Source: Streptomyces puniciscabiei (GTDB lineage: Bacteria > Actinomycetota > Actinomycetes > Streptomycetales > Streptomycetaceae). Taken from it: a stretch of DNA of 64,000 nt. The notes beneath the pieces were generated by a model. That model was not told where the DNA came from. It did not search any database and saw only the letters and a list, made by a program, of their open reading frames with translations. The stretch spans positions 4,506,001 through 4,570,000 of the forward strand of contig NZ_VFNX01000001.1 of assembly GCF_006715785.1 (NCBI RefSeq). The letters are read 5' to 3'. Shown one piece after another: positions 44,992-53,868 of the stretch; the first letter of the stretch is position 1; the number at the start of each line of letters is the position of its first letter. A program made the position numbers and the translations under genes.

Positions 44992-47475
44992 CTACACCCA
45001 CGTCCGGGGGCGGTAACGGTTGGCCCGTTCCACCAGTTCGATCCTCTCCTCGCCGCCGCGCGCCAGCCGGGCCAGCGTGCGGTAGGCGCGCTCCAGGCCG
45101 AAGCGGAGGCCCCGCTCGTCCAGGCCGCTGCCCAGCAGCACCCGTCCGCCGGCGGCGGGCGTGGAGCCCTGGCCACCGGAGAGTATCCAGTCCAGCGCCG
45201 AGCCGAGGACTTCCGCCGCCAACTGCTCGCGCCGCGCCGGGTCCAGGCCGTACGCGTCCAGCGCCTCGACCTGCCCGGCGGCGGCCGTCAGGTCGTCCAG
45301 GAACGGTACGTCACCGGCGGTCGCGGTGCGCTGTCTGAGCCGGGCCCGGACGGCGGCGACCCGGGCGGCCGTGTAGTGGATGGAGGACTCCGGCACCGAC
45401 TCCAGGGTCCGCACGGCACCCTGCCGGTTACCGGCCGCGAGCTGCACCCGGGCGAGCCCGAAGGCGGCGCTCACATAGCTCGGGTCGGTCGCCCACACCA
45501 GGTGGTAGTACTCGGCGGCGTTGTCCAGCTGGCCCAGCACCTCCGCGCACAGGCCGAGCGCCAGCTTGGGCGCGGCCTCGCCGGGGAAGGCGTCGTAGAT
45601 CGCGTCGAAGGAGAGCGCGGCGCCCTCGAAGTCGCCGGTGACCAGGGCGGCAACGCCCCGGTACCACACCACCCGCCAGTCGTCGGGCCGCTCCTCCTCC
45701 AGCTTGGCCAGGCTCATCAGCGCCGCCTGGTGGTCGCCGCTCTCCAGCCGGGCGCGGACCTGCCTGAGCCGGGTCTCCACGGTCGGGGCGGGAGCCGCGT
45801 CCAGGGCGGCGATCAGCTCGGCCGGGGCGGAGGTCATCAGGCCCGCCAGAAAGCCCGCGTTGGGGTCGTCGGGGTCGACCAGCGGAACCGGCAGGGCGAG
45901 CGCGGTGGCGGGGGTGTCGACGGGCCTGACCAGGGTGGGCGCCGGGAGTGCCGGGACGGCGGGTGCGGCCCTGGACGACAGGGGCCGCGCCCCCAGCCGG
46001 GACACGTCCCCGTCCAGCCGGGGGAACAACTCCCGGTCGATGACCTTCACCTCGGGGCCGAACTGTGTCGACAGCGCGGGCCGGGCCTGTCCCGTCTGCA
46101 GCGAGACCACCTCGCGCAGCACCCCGGTCAGCTGCTCGGCCATCTCCTGGGCGGAGGCGAACCGGCGGGCCGGGTCGGGGTCGGTGGCGCGGACGAGGAG
46201 CCGGTAGAAGGACTCGTAACGGCGGAAGACGTCGATGGTGTCCGGGTCGGGCAGGGAGTCGACGTAGACGTTGGTGTAGCCCTGGAAGTCGAAGGTGAGC
46301 ACCGCGAGCGTGCGGCCGACCGTGTACAGGTCGCTCGCCACCGACGGACCGACCTCCGCCACCTCGGGCGCCTGGTAGCCGACCGTGCCGTAGATCGCCG
46401 ACTCGTCGTCGTCCATGCGGCGCACGGCGCCCATGTCGATCAGCTTCAGCTGGTCCTCGGTCTGGATGGCGTTGTCGACCTTGAAGTCGCAGTACAGCAG
46501 GTTGCGGCTGTGCAGGTGGCCGAGGGCCTCCAGCGCCTCGATGCCGTAGGCGCACGCCTGTTCCACCGGCAGCGGGTCGCGGCGGCCCTCCTGCGTGCGG
46601 CGGGCGTTGGCGATCTCCTTCAGGGACTTGCCGCCGACGTACTCCATGACGATGTAGCCGTCGAGGGAGCCGGTGCGCTGGTCCAGGTGCTCCACGAAGT
46701 TGTAGATCCGCACGATGTTGGCGTGCTCGATCTCCGCGAGGAAGCGCCGCTCGGAGATCGCGGCGGCCATCGCGTCCTGGTCCCCGGTGTCGAGGAGGCC
46801 CTTGAGCACCACCCACCGGTCGGAGACGGCCCGGTCCACGGCGAGGTAGATCCAGCCGAGCCCGCCGTGCGCGAGGCAGCCCACGACCTCGTACTGGCCG
46901 TGCACGATGTCCCCGGCCTTCAGCTTGGGCACGAAGGAGTACGGGTGCCCGCACTTGGTGCAGAAGCCCTCCGTACGGCCGGGGCGCTCCCCCCGGGCCC
47001 GGCCGACCGGCGCCCCGCAGTCCGAGCGGGAGCAGAACCGCTTCCGCTCCGGCACCTCCGGGTTGTCCAGCACCATCGAGCGCGGGTCGGGCCGCGGCAC
47101 CTGCGGAACGTGCACCAGTCCGGCGCCCAGCCGTCCGCGCGTGGAGGTGCCGGAGGAGGAGCCGGAGCTGCGCACCGACACCGAACGCCCGCTGGACCGG
47201 CCCGACAGCGACCGCGACAGCCGCCCGGACACCGAGCGGCGCGACTTCGACGACTGCGAGGACGTGCGCGAGCTGCTGCGCGAACTGCCGCTGTCCGCCG
47301 CACCCCTGGTCACCCCGGTCGCCGGCGACTCGACCATGCCTCCCCCAGAGGGGGGACCCCCAGCCGAGACGACCGGGGCGAGGCCGCAGGTGTCGCAGTA
47401 CAGCTCGCCGCCGCCGACGTCCTCGTACGACCCCTCGCAGCCCGGCCGCTGGCAGGTCTGCCCCGGCTGACTCAT
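44992..47475 (-). CDS. pknG: PknG-like serine/threonine protein kinase
   Basis: An 827-residue soluble kinase with the PknG layout: N-terminal Cys-rich modules (CQRPGCEG...CDTCG at 8-31; CSRSDCG...CTKCGH at 148-177), a kinase domain (about 195-470) and a C-terminal TPR domain. The glycine loop is LAHGGLGWIY, the lysine is K225, the catalytic base D330 is in YCDFKVDN, and the DFG equivalent is IDMGA (D347). The altered HRD (YCD) and DFG match mycobacterial PknG (YND, IDLGA). A Ser/Arg-rich segment (about 60-115) between the two Cys modules could hold autophosphorylation sites. Overlaps the coiled-coil gene by four bases. Confidence 0.92.
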   Translation of the reverse strand: MSQPGQTCQRPGCEGSYEDVGGGELYCDTCGLAPVVSAGGPPSGGGMVESPATGVTRGAADSGSSRSSSRTSSQSSKSRRSVSGRLSRSLSGRSSGRSVSVRSSGSSSGTSTRGRLGAGLVHVPQVPRPDPRSMVLDNPEVPERKRFCSRSDCGAPVGRARGERPGRTEGFCTKCGHPYSFVPKLKAGDIVHGQYEVVGCLAHGGLGWIYLAVDRAVSDRWVVLKGLLDTGDQDAMAAAISERRFLAEIEHANIVRIYNFVEHLDQRTGSLDGYIVMEYVGGKSLKEIANARRTQEGRRDPLPVEQACAYGIEALEALGHLHSRNLLYCDFKVDNAIQTEDQLKLIDMGAVRRMDDDESAIYGTVGYQAPEVAEVGPSVASDLYTVGRTLAVLTFDFQGYTNVYVDSLPDPDTIDVFRRYESFYRLLVRATDPDPARRFASAQEMAEQLTGVLREVVSLQTGQARPALSTQFGPEVKVIDRELFPRLDGDVSRLGARPLSSRAAPAVPALPAPTLVRPVDTPATALALPVPLVDPDDPNAGFLAGLMTSAPAELIAALDAAPAPTVETRLRQVRARLESGDHQAALMSLAKLEEERPDDWRVVWYRGVAALVTGDFEGAALSFDAIYDAFPGEAAPKLALGLCAEVLGQLDNAAEYYHLVWATDPSYVSAAFGLARVQLAAGNRQGAVRTLESVPESSIHYTAARVAAVRARLRQRTATAGDVPFLDDLTAAAGQVEALDAYGLDPARREQLAAEVLGSALDWILSGGQGSTPAAGGRVLLGSGLDERGLRFGLERAYRTLARLARGGEERIELVERANRYRPRTWV

Positions 47476-48752
47476 GACTGGTCCCCCTTACGGTCCTCCG
47501 GCGCGCCCGCGCCGCCCAGCAGCTCGGCCGCCAGCTGCTGGTAGCGCAGCACGGCCTGTTCGGCCACCCGCAGGTCGCAGGGCGCGCTCCACAGCATCCG
47601 GCGGGCCGCGTCGTACCGCTCGACCAGGAACGGGTCCTCGGCGAGTCCGTGCCGGGCCACCTTCGCCTTGTACGCGTCCAGCCGGCCACGCAGCTCCGCG
47701 CGGACCGCGAGCGGCGCGGTGACCGCGGTCAACGACTCGCGGGCGCGCAGCAGTTCGTCCTCCGCCTTCTGCTCCAGCGATTCGAGCAGCGGGGAGAGGC
47801 GGTGCCACTGCCCCTGCCGCCGGTACTCGGCCGCGGTCGCCAGCTGTTCCTGGAGCACGGTCGGCGGGCCGCTGACCACCGGCACCTCGGTCGCCGCGAT
47901 CTTCGCCAGCACCTCGCCGCGCGCGGTGCGGGCCTCGGCGAGGGTGCGGTCGGCGCGCGAGAGCACGTCCCGCAGCCGGATCAGCCGTGCCTCCGCGTCC
48001 TGCCGGACCGTCAGCACGGCGTCGATCTCCCGGCGCACGTCCTCCAGGGCGCGCGCCTCACGGTCGTACACCGTGGTGTCCGGACGGCCGCCGCCCGGCG
48101 CCGAACTGCCCTCGGCCGGCACCCAGAAGGCGAGCGGGTCGGAGACGACGTCCTCGCGCAGCTTGGTCAGCGTGCGCGTGATCCGCTCCAGGTCGTCACC
48201 GGCGGGGTGCTCGCCGGGGCGTACGCCGACGGAGTGGGCGAGCTTGCGGGTGCGCTGGAGTTCCGCGGCGAGTAAATCGATCCGCGCGGGCAGCGCGGAC
48301 CACACCGCGTCGCAGGCCACGACCAGGTCCAGGCTCGTCGCGTACAGCTCGTTCATCCGGTCCACCAGGCCGGACAGCGAGTGGGACTCGCTGAGCACGC
48401 CGTTCCCGCCGCCGGGGACGGTCACGGACTCGCCGCGCAGCAGCTCGGTCAGCTCCGCCAGGTCCTCACGGCTGGACCAGCGGCGCCGGGCGCGGATCTC
48501 GCGGGCGGAGCGCAGCGCGGCCGCGTAGGCGTCGAAGTACCCCCACAGGAGGGTGATCTGCGCCTCCGTGGCCTGCCAGCGTTCCTTGGTGATCCCGGTC
48601 AGCCGGGCGCCCTCGAGGAGTCTGCGGCCCGCGTGGTCCTGCAGCGCCAGCAGCGAGGTCTCGATCGCCTCGTGCTCCTGGCCGAGCCGCGCCAGCGCAC
48701 GGTCCACCTCGTCCCGGTCCATCACCGGCCCGGCGGGGTCCGTGACGCCCAT
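47472..48752 (-). CDS. Helical coiled-coil protein of the PknG-like operon
   Basis: A 426-residue protein predicted almost wholly helical, with heptad-like stretches such as ALEDVRREIDAVLTVRQDAEARLIRLRDVL. There are no enzymatic motifs, signal peptide or membrane span. It lies between the GlnH-like lipoprotein gene and pknG and could be an adaptor or scaffold for the kinase; this is inferred from position only. Confidence 0.7.
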   Translation of the reverse strand: MGVTDPAGPVMDRDEVDRALARLGQEHEAIETSLLALQDHAGRRLLEGARLTGITKERWQATEAQITLLWGYFDAYAAALRSAREIRARRRWSSREDLAELTELLRGESVTVPGGGNGVLSESHSLSGLVDRMNELYATSLDLVVACDAVWSALPARIDLLAAELQRTRKLAHSVGVRPGEHPAGDDLERITRTLTKLREDVVSDPLAFWVPAEGSSAPGGGRPDTTVYDREARALEDVRREIDAVLTVRQDAEARLIRLRDVLSRADRTLAEARTARGEVLAKIAATEVPVVSGPPTVLQEQLATAAEYRRQGQWHRLSPLLESLEQKAEDELLRARESLTAVTAPLAVRAELRGRLDAYKAKVARHGLAEDPFLVERYDAARRMLWSAPCDLRVAEQAVLRYQQLAAELLGGAGAPEDRKGDQS

Positions 48753-48795
48753 CGATCACCTCTCGCTGCTTGGGGGGGTTCCGGTCGGATGTGGC

Positions 48796-49836
48796 TCAAC
48801 TCGTGCGCAGATACTGCGGTGCGGGCGGCTTGGACGCGCTCGAGTCCTTCCCCAGTGTCGCCGACAGCCACTTGTCGTACGACGCCTGCCAGCCGCTCGC
48901 GCGGTAGCCCACCAGAATGCGATTGACCCGGCGTACCAGATCGGAGGCGTCCTTCTTCATCGCCACGCCGTAGTACTCGGTCGTGAACGCCCCGCCCTTC
49001 AGTTCGACGGTCGGGTCCTGCGCGGCCTGGCTGGCGGCCAGGGCGCCGTCGGTCACCACCGCGTCCACCTCGCCCAGTTGCAGCCTGACCAGGCAGTCCA
49101 GCTGGTTCGGGACGGTGGTGGAGATGTCCGTGGAGGAGGGCAGGGTGCCGTCCCTCTTGTCGGCGTCGAGCTTGGTGTACGCCGTCGAACCGGCCGCCGT
49201 GCAGATCCTCTTGTGCGCCAGGGTGGAGTCGTAGCCCGTGATGGACGACGACTTGGGTGCGAGGACCTGCTGCCCGGTCTTGAAGTAGGGCGCGGAGAAC
49301 GCCACCTGGGACAGCCGCTCGCAGGTGATCGTCATGGTCCGCACGACCAGGTCCACCCGCCCGTCCTCTATCGCGGAGATCCGCTGGCTGGTCGGGATCG
49401 CCTTGAACTGCACGGCGTCCGGGTCGCCGAGGATGTCCTGCGCGATCCGGTGCACCAGGTCGATGTCGAAGCCCTCCAGCTCGGCGCCCTGGGTGTTCGG
49501 GTTGCGGTAGCCCCAGTGGTAGCTGTTCTGGTCGACGCCGACGATCAGCTTGCGCCTGGCGCCGGTACGGGCCTTGATCGCGTCGATGGTCGGGCCGTCC
49601 GCGCCGGACGGCGGCAGGGTCTGGTCCTGCGCCCCGGAGGGTGTGCAGTCCTCGGCGCGGGCCTGCACCCCGCTGGCGACGGCCTGGCCGGTCCGCGCCG
49701 ACCGGTGCTGCGGGGCCTGCTGGGTGCACGGCAGCAACAGGACGAACGCCAGTGCCAGCGCGCACAGCACCGCCATCGCGCCGACCCCGCCCCAGCCTCG
49801 CAGGGAGGCCCGTACACGTGCCGCGTACATCGTCAT
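48796..49836 (-). CDS. glnH: Glutamate/amino-acid-binding lipoprotein, GlnH-like
   Basis: A 346-residue family-3 solute-binding protein. A hydrophobic N-terminus (MAVLCALALAFVLLLPC) ends in an LLPC lipobox. The binding fold has LIVGVDQNSYHWGYRNP, LEGFDIDLVHRIAQDILG and VDLVVRTMTITCERLS. It would bind Asp/Glu-type amino acids outside the membrane. ATG 49836 follows AGGGGG. It lies eight bases after the GlnX-like gene. No permease or ATPase is present, so it is a sensor rather than a transporter subunit. Confidence 0.85.
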   Translation of the reverse strand: MTMYAARVRASLRGWGGVGAMAVLCALALAFVLLLPCTQQAPQHRSARTGQAVASGVQARAEDCTPSGAQDQTLPPSGADGPTIDAIKARTGARRKLIVGVDQNSYHWGYRNPNTQGAELEGFDIDLVHRIAQDILGDPDAVQFKAIPTSQRISAIEDGRVDLVVRTMTITCERLSQVAFSAPYFKTGQQVLAPKSSSITGYDSTLAHKRICTAAGSTAYTKLDADKRDGTLPSSTDISTTVPNQLDCLVRLQLGEVDAVVTDGALAASQAAQDPTVELKGGAFTTEYYGVAMKKDASDLVRRVNRILVGYRASGWQASYDKWLSATLGKDSSASKPPAPQYLRTS

Positions 49837-49844
49837 GCCCCCTG

Positions 49845-51281
49845 TCACCGGTACTCCGAAAGCCTGCGGCCGATGCCGGCCAGCGCGCCGGCCGCGCCGA
49901 GCACCGCGAGCACGGCCGCGCCGAGCGGCAGCCCGGTCATGGCGTCCCGCCCGTCCCCGGCGGCCCGCTGGAACTCGGTCTGCTCGTGGTCGATCGCCTG
50001 GGCGAGATTGCGGTCGACGCTGTCGAAGCACTCGCCGGTGGCACCCTTGGCGCCGATCACCTTGTCCAGCGCCTGCTGGTAGTTGCCGTTCTCGTCCTCG
50101 GTGCGGGCCGCGGCGTGGCGCTGCTTCCACACCGCCATGTTGCCCTCGGCCGACGTCACCGGGGCGCTGCCGCCCTGGTCGTCGGCGAGCTTCGTCGCCC
50201 GGGTCAGGCCCTGGCCCAGGGTGGTCATGTCCTTGTCGAAGTCGTAGTAGTACGCGTCGTACGTCTTCCCGCCGACCGTGACGGTCTCGGCGCCGCGCGC
50301 CACCAGGCTCAGGTTCTCGTTCCCACGCGCCTTCAGGGAGGCGATCCGGGCGTCGTGCAGGACGGTCAGGGAGCGGATGCCGTGGTCGTAGGAGCCGTTC
50401 AGCTCGGAGCGGGCCACCGCGTGCCCGACGACCAGCCACAGCAGGGCCACGGTGGTGGCGGCGGAGGCCGCGACCAGGCCGTGGTTGAGGACGCGGTTGG
50501 TACGCCGGTAGGTGCGGTGCTGGGCCCAGCCGAGCGCGGCCAGCGCGAGCACGCCGAGCGCGATGGCGACCCACGGATACGGTGTCGCGTCGCCGTAGTC
50601 GGCGTCCAGCCGCTGGTTCTCCTTGGTGTAGAGATCCTCCGCCGCCGGGAGCATCTCCTTCTGCATCTTCTCGTTGGCGTACCGCAGATACGCGCCGCCG
50701 ACCGGATAACCCTGCCGGTTGTAGGTCCGGGCGCGCTCGATGAGACCCTTGTACTCGGGCAGCAGCTTGTTCAGCCGGGCGATGGTCGCCTCGGAGGCGG
50801 AGCCCGGCTCGGCGTTCGCGGCGGCGGTCACCAGGCCCGAGGCGGCGGTTCGGATGTCCGTCTCGTACCGGTCGCGGGAGGCGGCCGTCTCCTGCCCGCC
50901 GGCCAGGAACCCGCTGGACGCGGCCGTGTTGGCGTCGGCCAGCGACCGGTAGATGTCCGCCGCACCGGAACTGAGCGGCTGACTGCGGTGCAGCACGTCG
51001 TCGGCGGCGGCCGCCCGCTCACTGGCCTGCCAGGCGGTGACCGCGCCGAACGCCACCACCAGCAGCGCCAGTACGGCCCCGATGATCCGCAGCCGTCCCG
51101 GCTCGGTGGTCGCCGCGTCCCGCAGCCGGTCGACACCCTCGGCGAACGCGGTCCGCCGGGCGGACGGCGCGGGGGAACCGCCGGGGGCCGGGCGGGCGGG
51201 CTGTGCGGGGATGCCGGGGGCGGCGGGCAGGCCGGGGCCCGCCACCGGTGGCGCTGCCGTGCTCTTCGGCGGGTGTGTCAC
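49845..51281 (-). CDS. glnX: Four-helix membrane sensor, GlnX-like
   Basis: A 478-residue membrane protein. A Pro/Ala-rich cytoplasmic N-terminus is followed by four membrane helices: IIGAVLALLVVAFGAVTAW, WVAIALGVLALAALGWA, LVAASAATTVALLWLVVG and GAAVLAVLGAAGALAGIG. Between helices 1-2 and 3-4 lie two helical extracytoplasmic domains of the four-helix-bundle sensor type. Topology and gene order match mycobacterial GlnX, which relays GlnH ligand binding to PknG. GTG 51281 follows GGGGGAGG. First gene of the seven-gene operon. Confidence 0.8.
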   Translation of the reverse strand: MTHPPKSTAAPPVAGPGLPAAPGIPAQPARPAPGGSPAPSARRTAFAEGVDRLRDAATTEPGRLRIIGAVLALLVVAFGAVTAWQASERAAAADDVLHRSQPLSSGAADIYRSLADANTAASSGFLAGGQETAASRDRYETDIRTAASGLVTAAANAEPGSASEATIARLNKLLPEYKGLIERARTYNRQGYPVGGAYLRYANEKMQKEMLPAAEDLYTKENQRLDADYGDATPYPWVAIALGVLALAALGWAQHRTYRRTNRVLNHGLVAASAATTVALLWLVVGHAVARSELNGSYDHGIRSLTVLHDARIASLKARGNENLSLVARGAETVTVGGKTYDAYYYDFDKDMTTLGQGLTRATKLADDQGGSAPVTSAEGNMAVWKQRHAAARTEDENGNYQQALDKVIGAKGATGECFDSVDRNLAQAIDHEQTEFQRAAGDGRDAMTGLPLGAAVLAVLGAAGALAGIGRRLSEYR

Positions 51282-51585
51282 TCGACCTCCCCCATGGTCA
51301 TCCGTTCGCCGCCAAGTATCGCCGCCGGGGCCGACATCCGCACCGGCCTTCACTGGATCTTGATCGGATCGCAGTGTGCCCGACGGCGCGCGGCACCGGG
51401 CGCACCACCCCCCTGTCGATGAACACGCCGGTCGGGGCGTACCGGTTCCATTCCGACCGCAGGGACCGGCCGGGGCGCGGGCCGGGGGCCTGGATCGCCC
51501 CGGATCTCGCCGCCTGGTTCCGGTGGCGGCCGACCGGGCGCGTCACCGTGCGGGTGCGCCCGCGGCCCGTACCGCGTACCGCCCG
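51282..51585. other. Intergenic region upstream of glnX
   Basis: About 300 bases. No gene is clearly supported, although both strands have open frames typical of high-GC DNA. It should contain the promoter of the glnX-FHA operon and the 3' untranslated end of the csn transcript. Confidence 0.4.
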
Positions 51586-52605
51586 TCAGCCGCCCGCGCG
51601 TCCGGCGGGCAGGCCGGCTCTTCCGGGCTCCCAGTACCCCCGCGCCCGCTCCCGCGCCTCCGCGTCCGCGCCCAGGCGGTCCAGGCCCAGCAGGGCCGCG
51701 CCCAGGACCGGGCTCGCCGTGACCACGTGGACGTCGGCCTTGGGGGCGCGGGTGGCCAGCAGGTCGCGGATGCCGTCGTCGAGGAGGGCGTGACCGGCGG
51801 TCAGGACGCTGCCGCCCAGCAGGACCGGCGTCTCCTCGTCGAGCAGGTCCAGGCGGGCCAGCGCCACCGTGGCCAGCACCGTCACCTCCTCCGCGAGCCG
51901 GGCGACGATCGAGCGGGCCACCGGGTCGCCGTCCGCCGCCGTCGTGAAGAGCACCGGGGTCAGTTCGTGGCGGCGGTCGTGGTCGATGTGCTCCAGGTGC
52001 AGGGCCTCGATCAGGGCGTACATGGACGGCAGACCGAAGTGCGAGGGGAGGGTGCGGGCGAGCGCCGTCGGCCCGCCCCGGCCGTCCTCCGCGCGGGCCG
52101 CGAACCACAGCGCCTCCTCCGTCAGGCCCCAGCCCCCGCCCCAGTCACCGGAGATCCGTCCGATGGCCGGAAAGCGCGCGGTACGGCCGTCGGGGCGCAT
52201 GCCGACGCAGTTGATGCCCGCCCCGCACACCACGGCCACCCCGCGCGGCTCGGCGACGCCCGCCCGCAGGATCGCGAAGGTGTCGTTGCGGACCGACACC
52301 GAGGCACCCCAGCCGCGTGCCCGGAGCGCCGTCGCCAACTGCTCCTCCTCCACCGGGAGATCGGCGTTGGCCAGGCAGGCCGAGACATGGGACACGGAGG
52401 TGACGCCCGACTCCCCGAAGGCCCGCGCCACCGGTTCCGCCAGCGCGTCCAGCGCCGCCGCCACCCCCACCGCGGGCGGGCGGAAACCACCTCCGCGGGC
52501 CGTGGCCAGCACCTCCCCGGCGGCGGTGACCACGGCCACGTCGGTCTTGCTGTTGCCCGCGTCGATCGCGAGGACACTCCCGGATTCAGGTGCGGTCAGG
52601 CCCAC
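51586..52605 (-). CDS. csnK: BadF/BadG-type sugar kinase CsnK
   Basis: A 339-residue ATPase-fold kinase of the N-acetylglucosamine-kinase/BadF type. It has LAIDAGNSKTDVAVV (phosphate-1), GAGINCVG and ISGDWGGGWGLTEEAL. It would phosphorylate glucosamine or its oligomers after import. The GTG start overlaps the csnH end by ten bases. It is last in the csnR-E-F-G-H-K order known from S. coelicolor and S. lividans. Confidence 0.85.
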   Translation of the reverse strand: MGLTAPESGSVLAIDAGNSKTDVAVVTAAGEVLATARGGGFRPPAVGVAAALDALAEPVARAFGESGVTSVSHVSACLANADLPVEEEQLATALRARGWGASVSVRNDTFAILRAGVAEPRGVAVVCGAGINCVGMRPDGRTARFPAIGRISGDWGGGWGLTEEALWFAARAEDGRGGPTALARTLPSHFGLPSMYALIEALHLEHIDHDRRHELTPVLFTTAADGDPVARSIVARLAEEVTVLATVALARLDLLDEETPVLLGGSVLTAGHALLDDGIRDLLATRAPKADVHVVTASPVLGAALLGLDRLGADAEARERARGYWEPGRAGLPAGRAGG

Positions 52606-53861
52606 GCGAGGTGCTCCCGGTTGTGTGCGATCAGCTGGTCGGTGAGGGCGTCGGCGTACGCGTACTGGCCGATCAGCGGATGCGCCAGCAGGGCGCGGAA
52701 GACGCGGTCCCGGCCGCCGCGCAGCGCCGCCTCCAGGGCCAGGTCCTCGTACGCCGTCACGTTCGCGATCAGCCCGGAGAACAGGGGATCCAGCTCAGGC
52801 ACCGGCAGCGGGGCGGGGCCCGCCGGGCCGACCGCGGCCTGGACCTCGATCACCGCGTCGTCGGGCAGGAACGGCAGCGTGCCCCGGTTGAAGGTGTTCA
52901 CCACCTGGTAGGGGCTTCCCCCACCGCCCAGCAGCGCGGCCGCCAGGTCCACCGCCGCCTCCGAGTAGTACGCCCCGCCCCGCCTGGCCAGCAGTGCCGG
53001 CTTCTCGTCCAGGGCCGGGTCGCCGTACATCGTCAGCAACTCCCGTTCCATGGCGGCGACTTCGGCCGCCCGGGACGGCTTGGTGCGCAGCTCGCGCACC
53101 ACCTCGTCGTGGGCGTAGTAGTAGCGCAGGTAGTAGGAGGGGACCACGCCCAGGCGGTCCAGGAGGGGGCGCGGGAGGCGCAGGTCGTCGGCGATGGTGT
53201 CGCCGTGCTCGCCGAGGAGCTTCGGGAGGACGTTGTCGCCTTCGGGGCCACCCAGGCGCACACCGGTTTCCCACGTGAGGTGGTTGAGGCCCACATGGGC
53301 GAGGTGCACATCCGCCGGGGTCACGCCGAGCAGGCCCGCGAACTTCCGCTGGAAGCCGATCGCCACGTTGCACAGTCCGACCGCCCGGTGCCCGGCCTGG
53401 AGCAGGGCGCGGGTGACGATGCCGACCGGGTTGGTGAAGTCGATGATCCAGGCACGCGGGTTGGTACGGCGCACCCGCTCGGCGATGTCGAGGACCACCG
53501 GGACCGTGCGCAGCGCCTTGGCCAGGCCGCCCGCGCCGGTGGTCTCCTGGCCGACGCAGCCGCACTCCAGCGGCCAGGTCTCGTCCTGCTGCCGGGCCGC
53601 CTGGCCGCCGACGCGCAGCTGGAGCAGCACGGCGTCGGCGCCGTCGACGCCGGCGTCCAGGTCGGCGGTGGTGACGATCCGGCCGGGATGGCCCTGCTTG
53701 GCGAAGATCCGGCGGGCCAGCCCGCCCACCAGCTCCAGGCGCTCAGCGGCCGGGTCCACCAGGACGAGTTCCTCGATGGGCAGGGTGTCGCGCAGACGCG
53801 CGAAGCCGTCGATGAGTTCGGGCGTGTAGGTCGAGCCTCCGCCCACCACAGTGAGTTTCAC
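52596..53861 (-). CDS. csnH: GH4 family glycosidase CsnH
   Basis: A 421-residue NAD- and metal-dependent glycoside hydrolase of family 4. The Rossmann N-terminus is VVGGGSTYTPELIDGFARL, the substrate loop ECGCVGQETTGAGGLAKAL, the metal Cys region LCNVAIGFQRKFAGLLG, and the metal His in HVGLNHLTW. It probably cleaves phosphorylated chitosan oligomers in the cytoplasm. The GTG start lies 7 bases after csnG. Confidence 0.9.
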   Translation of the reverse strand: MKLTVVGGGSTYTPELIDGFARLRDTLPIEELVLVDPAAERLELVGGLARRIFAKQGHPGRIVTTADLDAGVDGADAVLLQLRVGGQAARQQDETWPLECGCVGQETTGAGGLAKALRTVPVVLDIAERVRRTNPRAWIIDFTNPVGIVTRALLQAGHRAVGLCNVAIGFQRKFAGLLGVTPADVHLAHVGLNHLTWETGVRLGGPEGDNVLPKLLGEHGDTIADDLRLPRPLLDRLGVVPSYYLRYYYAHDEVVRELRTKPSRAAEVAAMERELLTMYGDPALDEKPALLARRGGAYYSEAAVDLAAALLGGGGSPYQVVNTFNRGTLPFLPDDAVIEVQAAVGPAGPAPLPVPELDPLFSGLIANVTAYEDLALEAALRGGRDRVFRALLAHPLIGQYAYADALTDQLIAHNREHLAWA

Positions 53862-53868
53862 AGTCGGA

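Noticed and set aside
44362..47544. A 1060-codon plus-strand open frame
   Set aside because: It is the antisense of the PP2C and PknG genes, whose motifs are clear; composition is typical shadow translation of GC-rich DNA.
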